Shown here one piece after another: positions 26,091 to 35,079 of a stretch of 64,000 nt of DNA. The stretch comes from Streptomyces cadmiisoli (GTDB lineage: Bacteria; Actinomycetota; Actinomycetes; Streptomycetales; Streptomycetaceae), in NCBI RefSeq assembly GCF_003261055.1, contig NZ_CP030073.1, positions 496,001 through 560,000 of the forward strand, given 5' to 3'. Both the position numbers and the translations under genes were made by a program. How positions within the stretch are numbered: position 1 is the first letter of the stretch; each line of letters starts with the position of its first letter. The notes below the pieces were generated by a model that ran no database searches, was not told where the DNA came from, and saw only the letters and a program-made list of their open reading frames with translations.

Positions 26091-26907
26091 GGATCGGCTG
26101 GAGACCCGGGAACTCGTGTACTTCGTCACCGTGGCTGAGGAGCTTCATTTCAGCCGGGCCGCGCAGAAACTGGGTATCGCGCAGCCGCCCCTTTCCCGGG
26201 CCATCACCCGGTTGGAGCGCCGCATGGGAGTCCGTCTCTTGGAGCGCACCAGCCGCCGGGTCGAGCTCACCGAGGCGGGCCGTGTCTTCCTCGACGAGTG
26301 CCGCGGCCTGCTTCAGTCCTTGGACGCAGCGGTGCGTCGCACGCAGCAGGCGGCCCTACCTCCCCGGCTTGTCCTCGCGGTCCGCCCCGGGACCGGGTCC
26401 GGCGTGCTCGCGCAGCTACTGCGCGCCCATGAGGGTGCCGATCCCGACCTCGTCTTCACCCACGACCGGGTTGCCGCGCTGCTCGAGGGCACCGCAGACG
26501 TCGCCTTGTTGTGCGCCGGCACCGACGACCTGGCTGGCTTGGAGACCTGTGAAGTGGCCCACGAAGGCCCCATCGCTCTGCTGCCTCGCGGCCACCACCT
26601 GGCCCACCGCGCCACCGTGACCACGGCCGAACTCCGGCAGGCCCCCGCCTTTCGCGAGCAGTGCCCGCCACTGGGCCTGGACGAGATCCTCGATCGGGTC
26701 GCACTCGGCCAACTCGTCACCGTGGTCGGTTCGTCGGTCGCCGATCGGCTCGCACGCGAAGTGACAGCTGTCCCGGTGACGGATCTGCCCACCATCACGC
26801 TGGTCCTGGGCTGGCGACGACAGGCACTGCGACCGGAGGCCATTTCTTTCATCCGCACCGCCCAACGGGTCACGACCCGACAGGCCCGCATCCCAGACAC
26901 CGCGTAG
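26089..26907 (+). CDS. LysR family transcriptional regulator
   Basis: 272 aa. The winged helix-turn-helix begins MDRLETRELVYFVTVAEELHFSRAAQKLG, with PPLSRAITRLERRMG as recognition helix region and RTSRRVELTEAGRVFLDE closing it. The effector domain (about 90-270) is somewhat short. The ATG at 26089 fits the standard LysR N-terminus. It is divergent from the SnoaL/MDR operon, its likely target. Confidence 0.92.
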   Translation: MDRLETRELVYFVTVAEELHFSRAAQKLGIAQPPLSRAITRLERRMGVRLLERTSRRVELTEAGRVFLDECRGLLQSLDAAVRRTQQAALPPRLVLAVRPGTGSGVLAQLLRAHEGADPDLVFTHDRVAALLEGTADVALLCAGTDDLAGLETCEVAHEGPIALLPRGHHLAHRATVTTAELRQAPAFREQCPPLGLDEILDRVALGQLVTVVGSSVADRLAREVTAVPVTDLPTITLVLGWRRQALRPEAISFIRTAQRVTTRQARIPDTA

Positions 26908-27016
26908 GTTCCGCGGGCGACCGGAGGAGAACCACCCCCAGCCGTTCCGCCCGCCGGCACCTCTGCGCGGGTCCTGCGGTCCGCCTCCCTCACCCCCACC
27001 TGCCTCGGTGGGTGGA

Positions 27017-28024
27017 CTACGAGGCGCGGCGGAAAATAGCGGCCGGGCCGATGATGCGGGAGCCGAACTTGTCCCGGACCCGGTCGACGGCCGCTTCCGC
27101 CACCAGTTGTGCTTCGCGGGCGTCGTCGAGGCTGATCTGCTGCGCGACCTGCCCTGCGTCGACGAGGTCCTCGCCCTTGAGGGCGAGTCCGGTCAGACGG
27201 CCCCGTTGCAGGCCGGCGGCATCCATCAGCTGGTAGGCGAGGGCGCGCAGGTCGTCGTCGTGCGCGGACGGCTCCCGCAGACGGCGGGTCTTCTCCCATC
27301 GGGTGCCGCCGGCGAAGCGCAGGGTGAGGGTCAGGGCGCGAGGCGCCTGACCTCGGCGGCGCAGCAGCAGTCCGAGCTGGACGACGAGGTCGAGCAGGGT
27401 GGCGCGGACTGCGGCGCCGTCCAGGATGTGGTGGTCGAAAGTGTGGCGGACGGTCGCGGCCGGCGGCAGGGTGCGGGGGACGACGGGGCGGGGGTCGATG
27501 CCGCGGGCCCGGTCCGCGGCGGTACGGCCGGCGCGGCCGCCCAGAAGCCGCTGGACCGTCGCGGGCGGGACGGCGGCGAGCAGGCCGACGCGGTGGATGC
27601 CGTAATCGCGCAGTATCTCGGCCTGGCGCGGCCCGATGCCGTGCAGGGCTTCGACGGGCAGCGAGGCGAGCCATTCGACGGCCTCGCCGGGCTGGACGGC
27701 GAGGATGCCGCCGGGGTGGTCGATCCGGGCGGAGGCGGTGGCCGCGACGGTGATCGAGGGCCCGATCCCGACGCGCACGTCGACTCCCAGGCGAGAGAGC
27801 GTGCGTACCCGCAGGACCTCCGCCAGGCGGCGACCGTCGGCGCCGTGGTAGCGCAGGGCGCCCTTCAGCTCGACGAGCGCCGCGGTCGGTGGCAGCGCCT
27901 GCACGACCGGCGACAGCTCCGCCAGCAGCTCCAGGACCTGCCGGTAGGACTCCTCCGGCAGCCGGTCCGGACACCGCACATGCATCACCGTCGGCTCCTG
28001 GCCTGCCGGAACGTCCGCAGTCAC
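27017..28024 (-). CDS. Y-family DNA polymerase-like protein lacking catalytic acidic residues
   Basis: 335 aa from the GTG at 28024, which follows GGAGGTGA; the frame also opens at 28042. The thumb HhH segment LPVEALHGIGPRQAEILRDYGIHRVGLLAAV and the little-finger region (FDHHILDGAAVRATLLDLVVQLG) are of the DinB/ImuB type. The palm, however, is short: the first catalytic Asp is missing (MHVRCPDRLPEES), and the SIDEAF motif is replaced by TAALVELKGALRY. It is therefore unlikely to polymerise and may be an adaptor like ImuB. A LexA-like box lies just upstream, linking it to DNA damage. Confidence 0.85.
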   Translation of the reverse strand: MTADVPAGQEPTVMHVRCPDRLPEESYRQVLELLAELSPVVQALPPTAALVELKGALRYHGADGRRLAEVLRVRTLSRLGVDVRVGIGPSITVAATASARIDHPGGILAVQPGEAVEWLASLPVEALHGIGPRQAEILRDYGIHRVGLLAAVPPATVQRLLGGRAGRTAADRARGIDPRPVVPRTLPPAATVRHTFDHHILDGAAVRATLLDLVVQLGLLLRRRGQAPRALTLTLRFAGGTRWEKTRRLREPSAHDDDLRALAYQLMDAAGLQRGRLTGLALKGEDLVDAGQVAQQISLDDAREAQLVAEAAVDRVRDKFGSRIIGPAAIFRRAS

Positions 28025-28050
28025 GGCGCTCACCTCCCACACCCACGATA

Positions 28051-28066
28051 TCGAACATAAAATCGA
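28051..28066 (-). promoter_or_regulatory. LexA (SOS) box-like site
   Basis: On the minus strand TCGATTTTATGTTCGA, 27-42 bp before the Y-polymerase start. The actinobacterial consensus is TCGAAC-N4-GTTCGA; the right half-site is perfect and the left half matches four of six bases. Confidence 0.6.
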
Positions 28067-28184
28067 ACACGCGAGGGTGCGGCGAGTAGATCATGAGCGC
28101 GGGCTGAAATCGGGCGGTCGCGGTCAGCCGGGCATCCGGCTGCGCAGCCTCGACCGGTCGCCGCGCGAGGTCCCGGGATCCCGG

Positions 28185-28394
28185 TCAGTTCTCCGACGGG
28201 ATGCCGGCAGCGATCTCACGGGCCAGCCGGTCCGCCTCCGCTGACACCTGGCCGTCCTGCAGCACCATCGTCTGCAGAAGCCACAGCAGGTCGTGTGCCT
28301 CTTCCACGGTGAGCCTGGCCAGGCACTCCACGGTGTGTTCGGCGGGCGCGAAGTCCATGTCGTCCAAATCAGGGGGCTCGTAGTCGTCGTTCAT
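28185..28394 (-). CDS. Small acidic hypothetical protein
   Basis: 69 aa. An acidic N-terminus (MNDDYEPPDLDDMDFAPAE) is followed by an amphipathic helical region with LARLTVEEAHDLLWLLQTMV. No family is recognised. Codon use is Streptomyces-like throughout, and the start ATG at 28394 fits the beginning of the acidic segment. It lies apart from other genes. Confidence 0.55.
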   Translation of the reverse strand: MNDDYEPPDLDDMDFAPAEHTVECLARLTVEEAHDLLWLLQTMVLQDGQVSAEADRLAREIAAGIPSEN

Positions 28395-28779
28395 GGTCTG
28401 GGCAACGTACCCGTGCGACGGCCGGTCACGCGCCCCGAACACGCCGCCTCCCAGGGACGGCGAAGGCACCGGCCGGAGCTTGCGGACGAACGTCCGTGGG
28501 TCGTGAAGGGCGGTCGCCTACGCGGCGAAAGGCACTGCGGGGCTTCAGCCGAACGATCTTCCCCGCAGGCAATAGGTGAGGCCCGGGGACACTGTCCCCT
28601 CCACGACCACGTAGGCCACAACACCCCCGGGGCGCCGGTTGTTCCCCCGCCCGTCGCGACCGTTCGCCCGGCCCGTTCGAGGTACGCCACGGGGTGTGCA
28701 CCGGACGCGGCCCACAAGTGGCACGGTGTGATGCGCGGGCGTGGAATAGAGGTGGCGGGGGCGGAAACGTGGAGGCGCC
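28395..28779. other. Promoter region of the aldolase-dhaLK operon
   Basis: 385 bp with no coding frame. It must contain the promoter of the plus-strand operon and that of the small minus-strand gene. No clear operator palindrome was found. Confidence 0.4.
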
Positions 28780-29640
28780 GTGGGTGTGACACCGCTGACC
28801 CAGATTCTCTCCGGGCCATTCACCGAGCGCTACGCCGTACCGGCTATCAACGTCTTCAACGACCTCACGCTGGAGGCCGTGCTGGCGGCCGCGGTGGAGA
28901 ATCAGTCACCGCTGATCGTTCAGACCTCGGTCAAGACGGTCAAATCCATCGGCAGCGACGTGCTCTACGCCATGTGGACCGCGATGACCGCCGGCATCGA
29001 GGTGCCCGTCACCCTGCACCTGGACCACTGCCCCGAACGCGAGGTCATCACCGAGTGTCTGCGACGCGGGTGGAACTCGGTGCTCTTCGACGCCTCCAAG
29101 CTGCCGGTCGAGGAGAACATGCGACAGACCGTAGAGGTCGTCGCGGAGGCTCGTGCCCACGGGGCCGCCGTCGAGGGCGAGATCGAATCGATCACCGGTG
29201 TGGAGGACGGCATCGGCAGCGACATCGCCGCCGAGCAGCAGGACCTCGCGGTCGCGCTGGAGTTTCTGCGGACCACACAGGTCGACGTCTTCGCACCGGC
29301 GATCGGCAACGCCCATGGGTCGTACAAGCAGGCGCCCGTGCTCGATGCGCAGCGCGTCTCCGACCTCGTGGCGGCCTATCCGATCCCGATCGCACTGCAC
29401 GGCGGTAGCGGATTGTCCGACGAGCAGTTCCGCGACCTGATCTCCCGAGGGTGCGCGAAGGTCAACATCTCGACCGCCCTCAAGGAGACGTTCATGAAGT
29501 CGAATCTGGCCTTCCTCGAAACCGCGGCGGAGCGGCAGAAATGGGATCCGCCCTCGCAGTTCAGGGCGGTCCGTCAGGATGTCGTCGAGTTGGCCGGTTC
29601 CCTGATGAGGCTGTTCGGCAGCGCCGGGCGGGCGGGCTGA
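28780..29640 (+). CDS. Class II fructose-bisphosphate aldolase family protein
   Basis: 286 aa zinc-dependent aldolase. Visible are the Asp/His pair in TLHLDHCP, the glutamate block AAVEGEIESITGVED, the zinc histidine in AIGNAHGSYK, the ALHGGSGLSDEQF phosphate-binding stretch and KVNISTALK. These match the FBA/tagatose-bisphosphate/ketose-1-phosphate group. The GTG start has GGAGG five bases upstream. It leads an operon with HAD, DhaL and DhaK genes, so the natural substrate is likely a ketose 1-phosphate made by the DhaKL kinase rather than glycolytic fructose bisphosphate. Confidence 0.88.
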   Translation: MGVTPLTQILSGPFTERYAVPAINVFNDLTLEAVLAAAVENQSPLIVQTSVKTVKSIGSDVLYAMWTAMTAGIEVPVTLHLDHCPEREVITECLRRGWNSVLFDASKLPVEENMRQTVEVVAEARAHGAAVEGEIESITGVEDGIGSDIAAEQQDLAVALEFLRTTQVDVFAPAIGNAHGSYKQAPVLDAQRVSDLVAAYPIPIALHGGSGLSDEQFRDLISRGCAKVNISTALKETFMKSNLAFLETAAERQKWDPPSQFRAVRQDVVELAGSLMRLFGSAGRAG

Positions 29641-29644
29641 GACC

Positions 29645-30490
29645 ATGCCCGCGCTCATCTTCGACTGCGACGGCGTCCTCGCCGACACCGAGCGCGACGG
29701 CCATCTGCCCGCGTTCAACAAGATGTTCGAGGAATTCGGGCTGCCCGTGCGGTGGAGCGAGGCGGAGTACGCCGAGAAGCTGAAGGTCGGTGGCGGCAAG
29801 GAGCGGATGCGGACACTGCTGACCCCTGACTTCATCGCTGCGGCCGGGCTGCCCTCCGAACCGGACGCACTCGAGGAGCAGGTACTCGGCTGGCACCGGC
29901 GCAAGACCGAGATCTACACCCATATCATCCGCAGCGGAGACATTCCGCCGAGACCCGGCGTGCGGCGGGTCGCCGCGGAAGCGTACGAGGCGGGGTGGAC
30001 GCTCGCGGTCGCCTCCACCTCGGCGGAGGCCTCCGTCCGCAGCGTGCTCGAACTCGCCATGGGTTCCGAACTGGCCGGCCACTTCGGCGTGTTCGCCGGA
30101 GACATCGTCCAGCGGAAGAAGCCGGCCCCGGACATCTACGCCTTGGCCGTGGACCGGCTCGGCCTCGACCCGAAGAACGTCGTCGCCATCGAGGACAGCC
30201 GCAACGGGATGCTGTCCGCGCTCAGCGCCGGGCTGACCTGCGCGGTCACGACGAGTTCCTACACCGAGGAGGAGGACTTCACCGGGGCTTCCCTGGTGGT
30301 CAGCTCGCTCGGCGACCCGCCACCGGACGAGACCGTCACCCGGGTGCTGAACGACCCGACCGGTGCCCACCCGGGGTCATGGGTGGTGCTCGCGGATCTG
30401 GCTGCCCTGCTAGCCGCCGGCGGCGCAGGCACCACCTCATCAAACCCGCCCGCGGCCGCGCCGCCCGGTCCGGATCCCCGTTCCCACTGA
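29645..30490 (+). CDS. HAD family hydrolase (CbbY/beta-phosphoglucomutase-like)
   Basis: 281 aa. Motif I is IFDCDGVLADTE (two catalytic Asp), motif II the Ser/Thr of VASTSAEAS, motif III the Lys in QRKKPAPDIY and motif IV AIEDSRNG, as in the CbbY subgroup with an alpha-helical cap. The N-terminal 240 residues are the enzyme; the last 40 are a low-complexity Pro/Ala tail. Only four bases separate it from the aldolase stop. It could dephosphorylate a sugar phosphate of this pathway. Confidence 0.88.
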   Translation: MPALIFDCDGVLADTERDGHLPAFNKMFEEFGLPVRWSEAEYAEKLKVGGGKERMRTLLTPDFIAAAGLPSEPDALEEQVLGWHRRKTEIYTHIIRSGDIPPRPGVRRVAAEAYEAGWTLAVASTSAEASVRSVLELAMGSELAGHFGVFAGDIVQRKKPAPDIYALAVDRLGLDPKNVVAIEDSRNGMLSALSAGLTCAVTTSSYTEEEDFTGASLVVSSLGDPPPDETVTRVLNDPTGAHPGSWVVLADLAALLAAGGAGTTSSNPPAAAPPGPDPRSH

Positions 30491-30512
30491 CGTCGCGGCA
30501 GTCAGGAGAGCC

Positions 30513-31169
30513 ATGTCATCGCCATCGACACCCGTGGGCGACCTCGCCTTCGTCGTCCGGACCGTCGCGCGGACCGCGGTCGACAACGAAAAGGCATTCG
30601 GCGACCTGGACGCCGTCGCCGGTGACGGGGACTTCGGGTACTCGCTCGCTCGCGGATTCGAGATCGTGCTCAGCGACTGGGACACCCTCGTATCGGACTC
30701 GCCGGCCGAATTCCTGAAGAGGGTCGCTCTGGTGATCTCCAAGCGGGTCGGCGGCACGTCGGGCCCACTGTGGGGCACAGCCTTTCTGCGGGCGTCCACC
30801 GCCGTCAAGGACCGGCAGGAGTTGAAGGCCGAGGATGCGGTGGCCATGCTGCGGGCCGCGGCCGAGGGGATCAAGGCACGGGGCAAGTCAGACCTCGGCG
30901 ACAAGACGCTGCTCGACGCGCTGATACCGATGACCGACGCCCTGGAGCAACGGCTGACCGAGGACGGTGCGGGGGCCGGCCCGGCGGAACTCGCCCGGCT
31001 GGCCGCTACGACGGCACGGACCGCGGCCGACGCGACGACACCCATGCAGGCCCGACGCGGCCGCCAGAGCTACACCGGTGAGCGCAGTATCGGCTCGCCG
31101 GACCCGGGCGCGGTGGCGATCGCGGTCATGGCGGAACGCGTCGCCGCCGAGTGGGACGCACGCGACTGA
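30513..31169 (+). CDS. dhaL: Dihydroxyacetone kinase subunit DhaL family
   Basis: 218 aa nucleotide-binding subunit of the two-part ketose kinase. The Mg-ADP loop reads DAVAGDGDFGYSLARGF (usual form GDGDHGxNMxRGF), followed by GGTSGPLWGTAFL and the late QSYTGERSIGSPDPGAVAI block. AGGAGAG precedes the ATG. It stands directly before dhaK, the reverse of the E. coli order, and no DhaM phosphoryl carrier is present. An ATP-using kinase for dihydroxyacetone, erythrulose or another small ketose is therefore likely. Confidence 0.9.
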   Translation: MSSPSTPVGDLAFVVRTVARTAVDNEKAFGDLDAVAGDGDFGYSLARGFEIVLSDWDTLVSDSPAEFLKRVALVISKRVGGTSGPLWGTAFLRASTAVKDRQELKAEDAVAMLRAAAEGIKARGKSDLGDKTLLDALIPMTDALEQRLTEDGAGAGPAELARLAATTARTAADATTPMQARRGRQSYTGERSIGSPDPGAVAIAVMAERVAAEWDARD

Positions 31170-31237
31170 CGGCGCAACCGGACCTGGCACTCGCACCGCC
31201 TCCCGGCACCGAACCGGCACCACGAAGGAGTGAAGGG

Positions 31238-32233
31238 ATGAAGAAGTTCGTCAACGACCCGAAGGACTACGTCGCGGAGATGCTGGAAGGGCTGGCCCTG
31301 GCCAACCCAGGCACCCTGAAGTACGTCCCCGAGTACAACCTGATCATGCGCGCCGACGCCCCGCAGGAGAACAAGGTCTCCATCGTTCAGGGCTCCGGGT
31401 CCGGTCACGAACCAGCACACGTGATGACCGTCGGCAAAGGGATGCTCGACGCGGCCTGTCCCGGCGACGTGTTCGCCGCGCCCCCGGCCGACTACGTCTA
31501 CGAGACGGTCAAGCTGGTCGCCTCCCCGAAGGGCGTTCTGCTCCTCGTCAACAACTACACCGGGGACCGGATGGCCTTCGAGATGGCCGAGGAACTGTCC
31601 CAGGCCGAAGGGGTGACCGTACGGACTCTCTTCATCGATGACGACGTGGCCGTCCAGGACTCGACGTACACCGTCGGCCGACGTGGTGTGGCCGGAAACT
31701 TCTTCGTGATGAAGGCCGTCGGCGCCGCCGCCGAGCGAGGTGCGGACCTCGACGAGGTCCACCGGATCGGCGAAAAGGTCAACTCCGTCACCCGCACCAT
31801 GGGTATGGCGCTCACCGCCTGTACACCGCCGGCGAAAGGTTCACCGCTGTTCGACCTGCCGGACGACTCGGTCGAGATGGGCGTGGGTATCCACGGCGAG
31901 CCGGGCCGCAAGCGGGAGAAGCTCCAGTCGGCGGACGTCATGGTGAGCGAGCTCGTCACCGCCGTGGTGGACGACCTGCCGTACTCCTCCGGTGACCGCG
32001 TCGCGCTCATGGTCAACGGTCTGGGCGGCACACCGATCGGCGAGCTGTACCTCGTGTACGGACGGGCCCACAAGCAACTGACCGAGCGAGGGATCGAGAT
32101 CGCGCGCAGCTACGTGGGCGAGTACTGCACCTCGCTCGACATGGCGGGCGCCTCCGTCACCCTGGTCCGGCTGGACGACGAGATCTCGGATCTGCTCGCC
32201 GACCCCGCCGAGATCCCGATCCGGGTGTTCTGA
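31238..32233 (+). CDS. dhaK: Dihydroxyacetone kinase subunit DhaK family
   Basis: 331 aa substrate-binding subunit. It shows GSGSGHEPAHV in the active site and the VGIHGEPG motif, whose His forms a hemiaminal with the ketose carbonyl. AAGGAG precedes the ATG at 31238. Length and sequence are normal for the stand-alone subunit. With dhaL it makes a complete kinase core; the aldolase and HAD genes suggest phosphorylation followed by retro-aldol cleavage of a ketose. Confidence 0.92.
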   Translation: MKKFVNDPKDYVAEMLEGLALANPGTLKYVPEYNLIMRADAPQENKVSIVQGSGSGHEPAHVMTVGKGMLDAACPGDVFAAPPADYVYETVKLVASPKGVLLLVNNYTGDRMAFEMAEELSQAEGVTVRTLFIDDDVAVQDSTYTVGRRGVAGNFFVMKAVGAAAERGADLDEVHRIGEKVNSVTRTMGMALTACTPPAKGSPLFDLPDDSVEMGVGIHGEPGRKREKLQSADVMVSELVTAVVDDLPYSSGDRVALMVNGLGGTPIGELYLVYGRAHKQLTERGIEIARSYVGEYCTSLDMAGASVTLVRLDDEISDLLADPAEIPIRVF

Positions 32234-32362
32234 CCGTGTTCTGCTGGGCCAGGACCCGGGAGCGGGAGCGTGCCACGGCCGCCTGACACGTCCGCGGACT
32301 CAGGTCGTCGGAGCGAAGCGTCAGCCGGCCCGTACGGCATCGGTGGGTCGCGGGCCCAGCGG

Positions 32363-33223
32363 TCAGTGGTGCCGCATTCCGAGCTGGTTCGCGGCTGCGT
32401 CCACGGTCTGCGCGAGCAGGACGGCGATGGTCATCGGCCCGACCCCGCCGGGCACCGGAGTGATCAGACGAGCCCGAGTGACGGCGGTGTCGAAGTCCAC
32501 GTCACCGACGTTGCCCGGGTTGTATCCGGCGTCGATCACCACCGCGCCGGGTTTGACGTCCTCACCCCGGATCAACCGGGGCCTGCCCACGGCCGCCACG
32601 ACGACATCCGCTTCTTGGACGATGCCCGACAGGTCCGCCGTGCGGGAGTGGCAGTACGTCACCGTTGCATCCCGGGCGAGCAGGAGCATCCCCACCGGTT
32701 TGCCGAGAATCGCGCTGCGGCCGACCACGACGGCGCGCTTGCCGGCGAGGTCGACGTCGTACGCTTCGAGCAGTCGCATGATCCCGCCCGGAGTGCAGGA
32801 CACAAAGCCCTGCAGCCCGAAGCTCATCGCGGCGAACGAACGCATCGTGACCCCGTCGACATCCTTCTCGGGAGCGATGGCCTCGAACGCCGCCCGCTCG
32901 TCGATGTGCGGGCCGCAAGGATGCTGAAGCAGGATCCCATGCACTTCCGGATCCCCGGACAGGCCCGCGAGGGTGTCGATCAGCTCGGCGGTCGTGGTGG
33001 TGGCGGGCAGACCGATGTGCCGGGACCGGATTCCCGCTTTCGCGCACCGCGCGCGCTTCATGCGGACATACGTGACCGAAGCGGGGTCCTCTCCCACCAG
33101 CACCGTTGCCAGACACGGACTGGTCCCCGCTCGTCGTGAGATCTCCGCTGCCTTGGCTGCAGCCTCTCCGACGATGCGTTCGGCAAGGCCGGTACCGTCC
33201 ATGAATTGAGCTGTCTGAGTCAT
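32363..33223 (-). CDS. folD: Bifunctional methylenetetrahydrofolate dehydrogenase/cyclohydrolase
   Basis: 286 aa. The active-site YVRMKRARCAKAGI carries the Tyr-x-x-x-Lys pair; the NADP loop is VVVGRSAILGKPVGMLL; the C-terminal PVPGGVGPMTIAVLLAQTV is the family signature. The protein is complete and canonical and should interconvert methylene-, methenyl- and formyl-tetrahydrofolate in one-carbon metabolism. It converges on the dhaK operon. Streptomyces usually carries another folD elsewhere, so this may be a pathway-linked second copy. Confidence 0.93.
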   Translation of the reverse strand: MTQTAQFMDGTGLAERIVGEAAAKAAEISRRAGTSPCLATVLVGEDPASVTYVRMKRARCAKAGIRSRHIGLPATTTTAELIDTLAGLSGDPEVHGILLQHPCGPHIDERAAFEAIAPEKDVDGVTMRSFAAMSFGLQGFVSCTPGGIMRLLEAYDVDLAGKRAVVVGRSAILGKPVGMLLLARDATVTYCHSRTADLSGIVQEADVVVAAVGRPRLIRGEDVKPGAVVIDAGYNPGNVGDVDFDTAVTRARLITPVPGGVGPMTIAVLLAQTVDAAANQLGMRHH

Positions 33224-33416
33224 GGACACGGTTGCCCTCCAGGCGTTGCTGACCTTTCGCCCAGGCGCACGGCAACGACGTCTCGTCAGACCGCTCCCCG
33301 GTGGTACTCCACCTCAGCGCCAGTCACGGCCCGCACCGACTGTAGTAGACGCAGCGAACTCCCAGCAGTCCATGTCCGCAGCCGAGGGGCAACTCGTCGC
33401 TGCCCGCCCCCGGTGC

Positions 33417-33908
33417 TCACCTCCGGCCGGCCTTCAGACGCTGGGCCGCCGTGTCGCCGCGGCGGCCGACCGGTACGACACCTGTTGCGGCACCGAGGCC
33501 GTATGCCGGCATGTCGACGTACACCGTTTCGTAGGAGCCTGCCGGAACGATGAATGTCTCGTGCCAGATGCCCACATGGCCCTTGCCGGCGCGTGCCCGT
33601 CGGTTGAAGGCTGTCCACGCGGGGCGGTGCTCCATGTCCTGCTGATAGGCATAGGCCAGGAGCTGTTCCTTGCCGGCCCAGTACTGGACGATATAAAAGT
33701 CCCGAAGGCTACCGAAGAGCACTTTGTAGCCGAGCAGCCCGCTGCTCCTTTCCTTGGAAAGCTCGCGCAGCATTCGCGGCATCGCCATAAAGGCCGGCAG
33801 CCAGTCGGACACTGCGCGCAGACGATTGACCCGCAGCCCGATATGGAAAACGACGACATCACCTTCGGCCGCTGCAGTATTGCGACCCGGGATTACTTTC
33901 CTGGACAT
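33417..33908 (-). CDS. DUF4188 domain-containing protein
   Basis: 163 aa. The segments VVVFHIGLRVNRLRAVSDWLPAF, LGYKVLFGSLRDFYIVQYWAGKEQLLAYA and WTAFNRRARAGKGHVGIWHETF match DUF4188, related to dimeric alpha/beta-barrel monooxygenase-like proteins. Function is unproven. AGAGGAG lies six bases before the ATG. The gene is single, between folD and a 380-bp gap. Confidence 0.8.
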   Translation of the reverse strand: MSRKVIPGRNTAAAEGDVVVFHIGLRVNRLRAVSDWLPAFMAMPRMLRELSKERSSGLLGYKVLFGSLRDFYIVQYWAGKEQLLAYAYQQDMEHRPAWTAFNRRARAGKGHVGIWHETFIVPAGSYETVYVDMPAYGLGAATGVVPVGRRGDTAAQRLKAGRR

Positions 33909-34288
33909 GTTTCTCCTCTGCCGACCATACGGAGATACCTGGAAGCTGTGATGGTGACATCATCCGCGCTCGATACTGCCACTACCCTGCGTAAGGCGCC
34001 TGCGCTACTCCGCCGGAGCACACTTCAAGGGCTCACGCTCCCGGTGCGGCGCCGGCCGGAGGCTGGATCCGTTGCAGCATCTGCTCCATGACGGGGATGG
34101 GCAGCGCCGGACCACTACAAGACCTCAGCACCCCTACGGCATCGGCCGTACCCGGGATACGGCACCCTCAAATGTACCTCTGAAGGCCGCCCGGCAGGCT
34201 TCAACCACCGTTGCCGACGGGCACACTCCTGGCACATGGGGCCCGCCGGCACGGGGGCGGCGGGCACCAGCTGAGGGGGTGTCACTCC
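33909..34288. other. Gene-free stretch
   Basis: 380 bp between divergent genes, including the promoter of the DUF4188 gene. No convincing element beyond that. Confidence 0.4.
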
Positions 34289-34993
34289 ATGACCGCAGCC
34301 GGGAGCGTCCGGGGGACGCCGCACGAGATCGCGCTGCTGGCCGGCGGTCCGCGGGCCGCGGTCACGGTGGCCGTCGTCGCCCTGCACCTGCGGGGCGCCG
34401 TGGAGGCGGGTGCCCCGGGCACGATACTGATAGCCGACGAAGGCGCGGGGCAGGACCTGCCCCCGCTCCCGCAGGCGGGCTTGCCTCTGGATACGCCGGC
34501 GGACTCCGTCGAGGGCCAGGCACCGACCATCACGGGTGCTGTGCGGGCGTCGTACCTGGAGAGCGCGGTGTACCACTGCCTGGACGAGCCGTCCGACATC
34601 AGGGAGTTGGTCCGGCACCCGGATGTCCGCTGGGCGCTGGCCGAGGTGCGGGTCGGTCTCGCGGACGCGGGGATGCTGCGGTACCCGCTGCTCCGTCCGA
34701 ACAGGGCCGCCCGACGGCGGCTGAAGATGCTGCGGAAGGCACACCCGTTGCCGCCGAGCCGACGCGGCCTGCCGGACCACGACAAGCTGATCGCCATAGC
34801 CCTGCACGGTGTGCCCGCCCTGCGCGTCCTGGTGCCGCGTTTCGCCCTCCGGGCCGGCCTGACCGACCGGGTCAAGATCACCGAGAAGAACTGGCCTCGG
34901 CACTCGCCGCGCGGCGACACCTACGGCGGCAACGGAGGCTACTTCTACTGCGGAAGCGGTGGAGGCGGAGGTGGTGGAGGCGGCTCGGACTGA
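34289..34993 (+). CDS. TIGR04222-like domain protein with glycine-rich tail
   Basis: 234 aa. The beginning (EIALLAGGPRAAVTVAVVALHLRGAVEAGAPGTI) matches the actinobacterial TIGR04222 group, a family of membrane-associated proteins of unknown role that often end in Gly/Cys-rich tails. Here the tail is YCGSGGGGGGGGGSD. Unlike most relatives I see no strong transmembrane segment in the C-terminal part; the moderately hydrophobic IAIALHGVPALRVLVPRFAL is the only candidate. GAGGGGGT precedes the ATG. Confidence 0.65.
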   Translation: MTAAGSVRGTPHEIALLAGGPRAAVTVAVVALHLRGAVEAGAPGTILIADEGAGQDLPPLPQAGLPLDTPADSVEGQAPTITGAVRASYLESAVYHCLDEPSDIRELVRHPDVRWALAEVRVGLADAGMLRYPLLRPNRAARRRLKMLRKAHPLPPSRRGLPDHDKLIAIALHGVPALRVLVPRFALRAGLTDRVKITEKNWPRHSPRGDTYGGNGGYFYCGSGGGGGGGGGSD

Positions 34994-35079
34994 GCACACA
35001 CACGGCCGCCGTAGCAGCAGGCGCAGCACGTGCAGATTGCTGTGCTGTTCGGGATCTCCTCGGCGGCCGCGTCCAGCCC

